Source: Deltaproteobacteria bacterium RIFCSPHIGHO2_02_FULL_40_11
Lineage (GTDB): Bacteria; Bdellovibrionota; JACOXK01; 2-02-FULL-40-11
Reading direction: 5' to 3'
Length of the DNA stretch: 9,019 nucleotides
Assembly: GCA_001798105.1 (NCBI GenBank)
Contig: MGRI01000001.1
Span: 3,486-12,504 of the forward strand
The notes under the pieces are model-generated. The model saw nothing but the letters and a program-made list of their open reading frames with translations. It was not told the origin of the DNA and did not search any database. Within the stretch, counting starts at the first letter, position 1; each line of letters starts with the position of its first letter. The position numbers and the translations under genes are program-made. Below are positions 4,781 through 9,019 of the stretch, one piece after another.

Positions 4781-5722
4781 TTAAAAAGAAAAAGTTAGAG
4801 ATTTTGGCGGATGCGAGCCATCGCCTGGGAAAAGATCTGTTTGCAGCGATTTTGAAAGATACTCAGCATACGCTGCTCTTGAATAGGGGAGTGTAGGCTT
4901 TATTTTTTGATTTCCTTCGTAAGTCCCTTTCCACCTTCTGTGTCCCCAAAGCCATTGTTCAGGGTGTATGCGAATCCATTCTTCAATCTTACAGGTGATT
5001 TCTTGGGTATTATAGAAAAGATCAAAATCTTGATTTTGTGTGCGTGTTAAAGGGAAGGGGGCAAAGGAAATGCGAAATGAACCCTTTGGAGTCCGATAGG
5101 TTTGTCCAAGTACAATGGAAGCGCCCGATGCCATGGCCAAAGAAACAATCGATGAATTTGTGGCGGCAAGGCGATTAAAAAAGCTAACATAAATACCGCG
5201 TTTTTCTTTGTGTTGATCGATGACAAATCCAATGGCTTGGTTTTTCTTTAAGAGTTCTAAAATTTTTGTATACGTGTGTTCTGATTGAATGAGTTTTAAA
5301 TATTTGTTTTTTCGGAAGAAATCGACAATCCATTTCAGCACCTTTACGCGGATTGTCTTTACGACAAAATAAAGTTCCAATTTTTTTAAGAAGGCCGCGC
5401 GAAGCGTAATTTCAAAATTACCCATGTGTGATCCCACAAGCAAAACGCCTTGGCCCTTTCTTAGGGCATTTTCAACATGTTCGTAGCCTGAAACCTCAAC
5501 ATATTTTTCAAAGTCTTTTTTGCGCCGAAAGAAAAGAACTTCCCAAAAAAGCAGGGCATAATGCTGGTAATTTTTGCGAGCCAATGTATGAACTTCATGC
5601 TGTGTTTTTTCTGGGTACGCTTTTGTTATTTGCTGAAGAATTATTTTTTTCCGAATGGGAGCAAAATGGAAAATAAAAGTGCCAAGTCCATGGCCCAGAA
5701 AACGTATAAGAGGCAATATCAT
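4781..5722 (-). CDS. lpxL: lipid A acyltransferase, LpxL/HtrB family
   Basis: A 313-residue membrane-associated enzyme that transfers an acyl chain from acyl-ACP to a lipid A precursor on the cytoplasmic face of the inner membrane. The catalytic H-x4-E motif is GSHMGNFE with H99 and E104. Other family blocks are the IDQHKEKRGIYVSFFN segment, the SSIVSLAMASGA segment, and HPEQWLWGHRRWK near residue 265. Length is normal, though the N-terminal hydrophobic segment is short (MILPLIRFLGHGLGTFIFHF). An in-frame TGA lies directly upstream, so the start cannot be earlier. There is no clear Shine-Dalgarno. The gene follows the unknown membrane protein by 18 bases and is probably cotranscribed with it. 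Whether it is the lauroyl (LpxL), myristoyl (LpxM) or other paralogue cannot be told here. Confidence 0.88.
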   Translation of the reverse strand: MILPLIRFLGHGLGTFIFHFAPIRKKIILQQITKAYPEKTQHEVHTLARKNYQHYALLFWEVLFFRRKKDFEKYVEVSGYEHVENALRKGQGVLLVGSHMGNFEITLRAAFLKKLELYFVVKTIRVKVLKWIVDFFRKNKYLKLIQSEHTYTKILELLKKNQAIGFVIDQHKEKRGIYVSFFNRLAATNSSIVSLAMASGASIVLGQTYRTPKGSFRISFAPFPLTRTQNQDFDLFYNTQEITCKIEEWIRIHPEQWLWGHRRWKGTYEGNQKIKPTLPYSRAAYAEYLSKSLQTDLFPGDGSHPPKSLTFSF

Positions 5723-5740
5723 GTCACGGAAAGGTTAGCT

Positions 5741-6421
5741 TTACTGAGGATTGTACGCAAGCCAAAAGGTTAAATATGGGTTTTGCTCTGATGCTGGAAA
5801 CAAGATTTGTGGATCATCTAAATGTTTGATGAGAGCCTCATAAATGGCGCTTGCCATTTCTTCATCGTCTTCTGGAATATCTTCAAAATAGGTTTGAAAA
5901 GTGTGTGAAAGTGAAAGCAATTTATCTCGAATGAGTTGTATGCCGAGTGCAGGATCCTTTTTTAAAGTGACAACAAGTTCTGGAGTAAGATGCACTTGAA
6001 TGGTTTGGATGGCTTCCACGTGTAAGTTTCGACTCATTTGGGCGTTTAATGAAAAACTGCCCTGTGTTTGAAGCCATTGTTTTGTCAGTTTGGGCTCTAT
6101 TTTACCTTGTTTGTTTTGGTGCGCAGAAAAGACGATGTGTCTTATTTTTGAAGTTAAAGGTTCCAGAATGGGGCTTCCAAGAAGCATCACGGCAGCGCCA
6201 ATTAAAAAGGAAAGTTGATTACTTACCTGAGAAGCCAAGGTCATCCCCGCTCCCCACGTCACCAATGTAATTAAATAAGCTTTTTTGCGACTGGGCGTTT
6301 GTGCGACAGAAACGGTTGTTTTCGGCGTGGCATCGATAAATTTTTCACAGTTGTCTTTGGCAAAAGAAGGGGTAGGTGAAAGTAATGTTATAATAATAAA
6401 AAGACTGAAATATTTTTTCAT
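5741..6421 (-). CDS. exported membrane-anchored protein of unknown function
   Basis: A 226-residue protein. Residues 1-21 look like a signal peptide (MKKYFSLFIIITLLSPTPSFA, cleavage after SFA). A hydrophobic pair follows at about residues 46-85, separated by the short loop SQVSNQ, suggesting a membrane hairpin. The C-terminal 130 residues are soluble-looking, with a helical, acidic end (EDIPEDDEEMASAIYEAL). I recognise no domain. It is the first gene of a two-gene unit with the lipid A acyltransferase, so an envelope role is plausible but only inferred. No Shine-Dalgarno precedes the ATG. A promoter-like pair at 6434-6462 would place transcription a few bases before the start. It diverges from rnc across a 98-base region containing a perfect palindrome. 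Confidence 0.75.
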   Translation of the reverse strand: MKKYFSLFIIITLLSPTPSFAKDNCEKFIDATPKTTVSVAQTPSRKKAYLITLVTWGAGMTLASQVSNQLSFLIGAAVMLLGSPILEPLTSKIRHIVFSAHQNKQGKIEPKLTKQWLQTQGSFSLNAQMSRNLHVEAIQTIQVHLTPELVVTLKKDPALGIQLIRDKLLSLSHTFQTYFEDIPEDDEEMASAIYEALIKHLDDPQILFPASEQNPYLTFWLAYNPQ

Positions 6422-6433
6422 GGGTTTCCCAGA

Positions 6434-6462
6434 TGTGTATTGGCATCTATTCTAAAAGTCAA
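6434..6462 (-). promoter_or_regulatory. candidate promoter of the unknown protein-acyltransferase operon
   Basis: On the minus strand TTGACT (6457-6462), a 17-bp spacer and TACACA (6434-6439). The -35 is good and the -10 is poor. It ends 12 bases before the ATG at 6421, implying a leader of about five bases and no room for a ribosome site, in line with the missing Shine-Dalgarno. Confidence 0.35.
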
Positions 6463-6470
6463 CGTCCAGG

Positions 6471-6497
6471 TTAGGGGGTGTTTGACCCACCCCCTAA
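6471..6497. repeat. perfect 10-bp-arm inverted repeat between divergent promoters
   Basis: TTAGGGGGTG (6471-6480) and its exact complement CACCCCCTAA (6488-6497) flank seven bases. The central bases plus the right arm hold the -35 hexamer of the rnc promoter and most of its spacer, while the left arm lies 8 bp upstream of the opposite promoter's -35. This is the position of an operator controlling one or both directions. No T run follows on either strand, so it is not a terminator. Confidence 0.5.
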
Positions 6498-6510
6498 AAC
6501 CGTGTATAAA
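6482..6510 (+). promoter_or_regulatory. rnc-der promoter, sigma-70 type
   Basis: TTGACC (6482-6487), a spacer of exactly 17 bp, and TATAAA followed by T (6505-6511). Each hexamer matches the consensus at five of six positions. The +1 is expected near 6517, two to four bases before the ATG at 6520. This fixes the rnc start at 6520 and excludes the in-frame GTG at 6478, and it predicts a leaderless or nearly leaderless message. Confidence 0.6.
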
Positions 6511-6519
6511 TTGGGCACC

Positions 6520-7230
6520 ATGCACGAACTCGAAGGCCATCTTCAATCCATCGAAACTTCTTTAGGATATACCTTTAAGGACTTGAAATTATTTAAAAAA
6601 TCCTTAACCCACAAGTCCTACGCCAATGAAATTTCAGACATTGAGAGTTTTGAGGACAATGAGAGGCTTGAATTTTTGGGGGATGCTGTTTTGGACTTGG
6701 TGATTACAGACATCCTGCTACGTATTTTCCCAGACCGTACGGAAGGGGATTTATCCAGGCTTCGCGCTTCGATTGTGAATACCCGCCAATTGGCAGAAAT
6801 GGGGAAAAAACTAAACCTAGGCGAGCTTTTGTTTTTAGGTAAAGGAGAAGAACGCACCAAGGGGCGAGAGAAGAAATCGATTTTGGCAAATACGTATGAA
6901 GCCATTTTAGGTGCCCTGTATTTGGATGCAGGGTATCAAACCACATATCGTTTGATTGAAGCACAGTTTCAATTTTTACTGAAGAGATGCACCCAAGAAG
7001 ACATTGATCTTGATTTTAAAACCCGACTTCAAGAACAAATTCAAAAGAAATATAAACAAATTCCAAAATATACCGTTACCAAAGAAACAGGCCCAGACCA
7101 TAATAAAGTTTTCCATGTCACCGTTTCTTTGGGCCAAAAACCCCTGGCCTTTGGTTCTGGAAAAAATAAAAAACAAGCCGAGCAACATGCTGCCAGCGCT
7201 GCTTTACAAATTTTAAACGAAGATGTCTAA
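6520..7230 (+). CDS. rnc: ribonuclease III
   Basis: A 236-residue double-strand RNA endonuclease for rRNA precursor and mRNA processing (226 in E. coli). The nuclease domain carries the signature NERLEFLGDAVLD at residues 47-59, with metal ligands E51 and D55, and ILANTYEAILGALYLD with E127. The usual aspartate three residues before E127 (D114 in E. coli) is N124 here. The double-strand RNA binding domain follows from about residue 165 to the end, including GSGKNKKQAEQHAASAAL. A frame opening at GTG 6478 would add 14 residues, but it lies in the promoter and palindrome; ATG 6520 fits the promoter and the family length. No Shine-Dalgarno is present. The gene overlaps der by eight bases. Confidence 0.95.
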   Translation: MHELEGHLQSIETSLGYTFKDLKLFKKSLTHKSYANEISDIESFEDNERLEFLGDAVLDLVITDILLRIFPDRTEGDLSRLRASIVNTRQLAEMGKKLNLGELLFLGKGEERTKGREKKSILANTYEAILGALYLDAGYQTTYRLIEAQFQFLLKRCTQEDIDLDFKTRLQEQIQKKYKQIPKYTVTKETGPDHNKVFHVTVSLGQKPLAFGSGKNKKQAEQHAASAALQILNEDV

Positions 7231-8548
7231 GTTTCAAATTACACTCATTGGGAGGCCCAATGTGGGCAAATCCACTCTTTTTAATCGCCTGGTTAAAGAG
7301 CAAAAAGCAGTTGTCGCAAAGATTCCTGGAGTTACGCGCGACTACCAGGTTGAAAAAGTTCATTGGAAAAAATTTGGTTTTGATTTGGTTGATACCAGTG
7401 GGTTTGAAATGGGAAAGAAAGATTTTCTGTCTACAGAGGTTCAAAAACAATATGAAACCGTTTTAAATGCAAGCGATGGATTTATCTTTATGTGCGATGG
7501 GCAAACAGCTCTTACGCAATTGGACCAGGAGCTCTTATCGAAAATTCGCCATCAAAATAAGCCCATTATTTTTACAGTGAATAAAGTAGATACGCGATAT
7601 TTCAAAGAACACGAAAAAGAGTATTCAGAGTTTTTAAATCAACCTTTTATTCCAATGGCAGCAGAAAAAAATGAAGGGATGCATCGGCTTTTAAACACAA
7701 TTGAAAAATCCTTTGCGCTCCCACAAGAGGAAAAGAAGAAATACCATCGTGAAATTCGCGTGGCGCTCATGGGGCGACCCAATGTGGGAAAATCCACACT
7801 GATGAATTGCTTATTGGGGCAAGATCGTATGATTGTAAGCCCAATTGCAGGAACAACGCGAGATACGATTGATGAGAGCGTGGAAGTAGACCATCAAAGA
7901 TATGTATTTATTGATACCGCTGGGCTTCGAAAGAAAAGTAAGGTCCATGAAAAAGTAGAAAAGCTGAGCACCTTAAAGGCCATTGAAACCTTAGATCAGG
8001 CAGACGTTTTACTTCTGGTGCTGGATGCCCTTGAAGGCCCCCGGGAGCAGGATCAAAAAATTGTAAGTCTTGCATGGGACCGCGGGGTAGGGGTTGTGAT
8101 TTTAATTAATAAATGGGACCTTTTACCAGAAGAGAAGAAAACGAATCTCTATTGGCAAAGACAAATTGGGCATGCGTTTAGACATTTTGATAAGATCCCC
8201 TTTATTTTTGTTTCTGGAAAAGACAGGCGTAATATTCAAGACATTTTTAAACTTGCACTTCAAATGAAGCTTTTTTCAGAACAAGTGATCGATGGCAACA
8301 AGCTGAAAGAAAATTTTCAAATGTGGGTGGGGAAAACTCCGCATCCCAGGGTGGCACGTTTTGGGTATCGTAATCAAATGAGGTTTTTTGATATTCGCCA
8401 ATCGCACAATGCTCCTCCTAAGTTTGAGGTTCATGTAAATATGCCGCAAGGGATTGCCAAGGCTTATGACAGGTATTTAAAAAATCAAATACGGCAAACG
8501 CATGGGTATTGGGGCATTCCAGTCGAGATTCATTATAAGAAGAAGTAA
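7223..8548 (+). CDS. der: ribosome-assembly GTPase Der (EngA)
   Basis: A 441-residue tandem GTPase required for late 50S subunit assembly. Domain 1 has GRPNVGKST at residues 10-18, the G3 motif DTSG, and NKVD. Domain 2 has GRPNVGKST at 184-192, DTAG and NKWD. A KH-like domain fills about residues 355-441 and ends in a basic HYKKK tail. Length is typical (E. coli 490, others about 435-445). The ATG lies inside the last codons of rnc (ATGTCTAA shared, 8 bases), so the two are translationally coupled and share the rnc promoter. Both products act on ribosome maturation. The final three lysine codons and the stop are one arm of a perfect 22-bp inverted repeat shared with the convergent gene. Confidence 0.96.
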   Translation: MSKFQITLIGRPNVGKSTLFNRLVKEQKAVVAKIPGVTRDYQVEKVHWKKFGFDLVDTSGFEMGKKDFLSTEVQKQYETVLNASDGFIFMCDGQTALTQLDQELLSKIRHQNKPIIFTVNKVDTRYFKEHEKEYSEFLNQPFIPMAAEKNEGMHRLLNTIEKSFALPQEEKKKYHREIRVALMGRPNVGKSTLMNCLLGQDRMIVSPIAGTTRDTIDESVEVDHQRYVFIDTAGLRKKSKVHEKVEKLSTLKAIETLDQADVLLLVLDALEGPREQDQKIVSLAWDRGVGVVILINKWDLLPEEKKTNLYWQRQIGHAFRHFDKIPFIFVSGKDRRNIQDIFKLALQMKLFSEQVIDGNKLKENFQMWVGKTPHPRVARFGYRNQMRFFDIRQSHNAPPKFEVHVNMPQGIAKAYDRYLKNQIRQTHGYWGIPVEIHYKKK

Positions 8549-8624
8549 AAAACCAGAACGGCGCCACGCTCCGCTTTACTTCCGCTCATTAAATACTAAA
8601 ATTTCTGGTTTTTTACTTCTTCTT
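8537..8624. terminator. bidirectional terminator made of a perfect 22-bp inverted repeat
   Basis: Bases 8537-8558 are the exact reverse complement of 8603-8624, with 44 bases between. In each direction the arm reads lysine codons AAG, the stop TAA, an A run, then CCAGAA. On transcription either strand gives CCAGAA paired with TTCTGG followed by six T, a rho-independent layout with an upstream A run. The loop is long and holds its own GC-rich stretch (GGCGCC, then CCGC repeats). Termination of both der and the convergent gene is inferred. Confidence 0.6.
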
Positions 8625-9019
8625 CTTCTTCAGCCAGGGTGGCGTTGTATTCTTAGAAATTTTCTTTAAAGAAAATTCACACGAATCTCGTAATAAATAG
8701 GGATGGCCGTCAAAAGAATGCTCCACAAATCCTTCAATCGTTGTGGCATCCATGACACTTCCAAAAAACTCAAAGCGGAATACGTGGTAATAATCTGTAT
8801 TGGGAATCGTAATTTCTTCAAACATCAACGCTTTAAAACTTGTAGGAGAATGTACGTCTGAAAAAGAAAGTTTTGCTTCTTGCACATTTAAAATAGCGTA
8901 TTCCGTTTTAGCATACACCGTAAGTCTGTTTTTCTTGTCTGCTTTTGCCCAAAGTTTAAGATCATAGCTCGCTGAAATTTCTGGGCATTCAATTTTTCCT
9001 TCCCATGTGCCATCTATGC
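8613..9019 (-). CDS. unknown protein, C-terminal part
   Basis: The frame is open from the right edge to the TAA at 8613-8615, so the gene begins outside the window and 134 residues are visible. A GTG at 8918 could be taken as the start, but the frame continues upstream with sensible residues (GTWEGKIECPEIS and SYDLKLWAKADKK), so the protein is longer. The visible part alternates short polar and hydrophobic stretches like a beta-rich domain and ends in five lysines (PPWLKKKKK). A GTWEG start of a strand and a nearby cysteine recall small beta-barrel domains, but I recognise no family. It converges on der and shares the inverted repeat across both stop codons. Confidence 0.7.
   Translation of the reverse strand, partial: IDGTWEGKIECPEISASYDLKLWAKADKKNRLTVYAKTEYAILNVQEAKLSFSDVHSPTSFKALMFEEITIPNTDYYHVFRFEFFGSVMDATTIEGFVEHSFDGHPYLLRDSCEFSLKKISKNTTPPWLKKKKK

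Noticed and set aside
6478..6519. GTG start giving RNase III 14 extra residues
   Set aside because: These bases hold the palindrome, the -35 and the -10 of a good promoter. The extra residues do not match the family, and ATG 6520 gives the usual length.
6704..6964. Open frames on the minus strand inside rnc
   Set aside because: They are shadows opposite a well-conserved RNase III; composition and lack of start signals do not support a gene.
8916..8918. GTG start for the gene at the right edge
   Set aside because: The frame stays open to the window edge with protein-like sequence upstream, so the gene is truncated by the window and does not start here.

Overview
The window reads as chromosomal DNA of a Gram-negative bacterium. 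It is moderately AT-rich and carries an outer-membrane (lipid A) acyltransferase. Gene order and protein style resemble deltaproteobacteria in the broad old sense (Bdellovibrio-like and related uncultured lineages). That placement is an impression from the proteins, not a measured result. Housekeeping genes lie at both ends, with a short accessory stretch between about 360 and 2350.

Layout. 1-326 (+): C-terminal part of a Bax inhibitor-1/YccA-type membrane protein. 360-758 (-): small secreted protein of unknown function with its own Shine-Dalgarno, a candidate -10 box and a perfect palindrome upstream. 995-1543 (+): toxin-first brnT-brnA type II toxin-antitoxin pair. 1611-2209 (-): an AbrB/MazE-like antitoxin followed by a Doc (death-on-curing) Fic-fold toxin. 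The Doc frame is broken at a run of eight A (T on the coding strand). The two toxin-antitoxin modules point at each other. 2210-2402: inverted repeats and a compound hairpin. 2403-4656 (+): cysteine desulfurase and mnmA, which supply and use sulfur for 2-thiouridine at the tRNA wobble position. 4781-6421 (-): a two-gene unit of an unknown exported, membrane-anchored protein and an LpxL/HtrB-type acyltransferase. 6520-8548 (+): rnc (RNase III) and der (ribosome-assembly GTPase), overlapping by 8 bases. 8613-9019 (-): C-terminal part of an unknown protein converging on der.

How the genes work together. The desulfurase passes persulfide sulfur, directly or through carriers, to MnmA. RNase III and Der both act in ribosome and RNA maturation, so their overlap fits one transcript. 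The acyltransferase adds secondary acyl chains to lipid A, and its upstream partner is a candidate envelope protein. The toxin-antitoxin pairs are accessory.

I do not see an obviously new multi-gene system. The least explained structures are: (a) a perfect 10-bp-arm palindrome between divergent promoters of rnc and the envelope operon, with the rnc promoter placing its start codon almost at the +1; (b) a perfect 22-bp inverted repeat covering the last codons and stop codons of two convergent genes; (c) the doc frameshift in a homopolymer; (d) a perfect 21-bp palindrome upstream of the secreted protein; (e) a possible 12-codon leader peptide ending two bases before brnT. No tRNA, rRNA, CRISPR array or complete insertion sequence was seen. 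No gene-free stretch exceeds 300 bases; the longest is 759-994.
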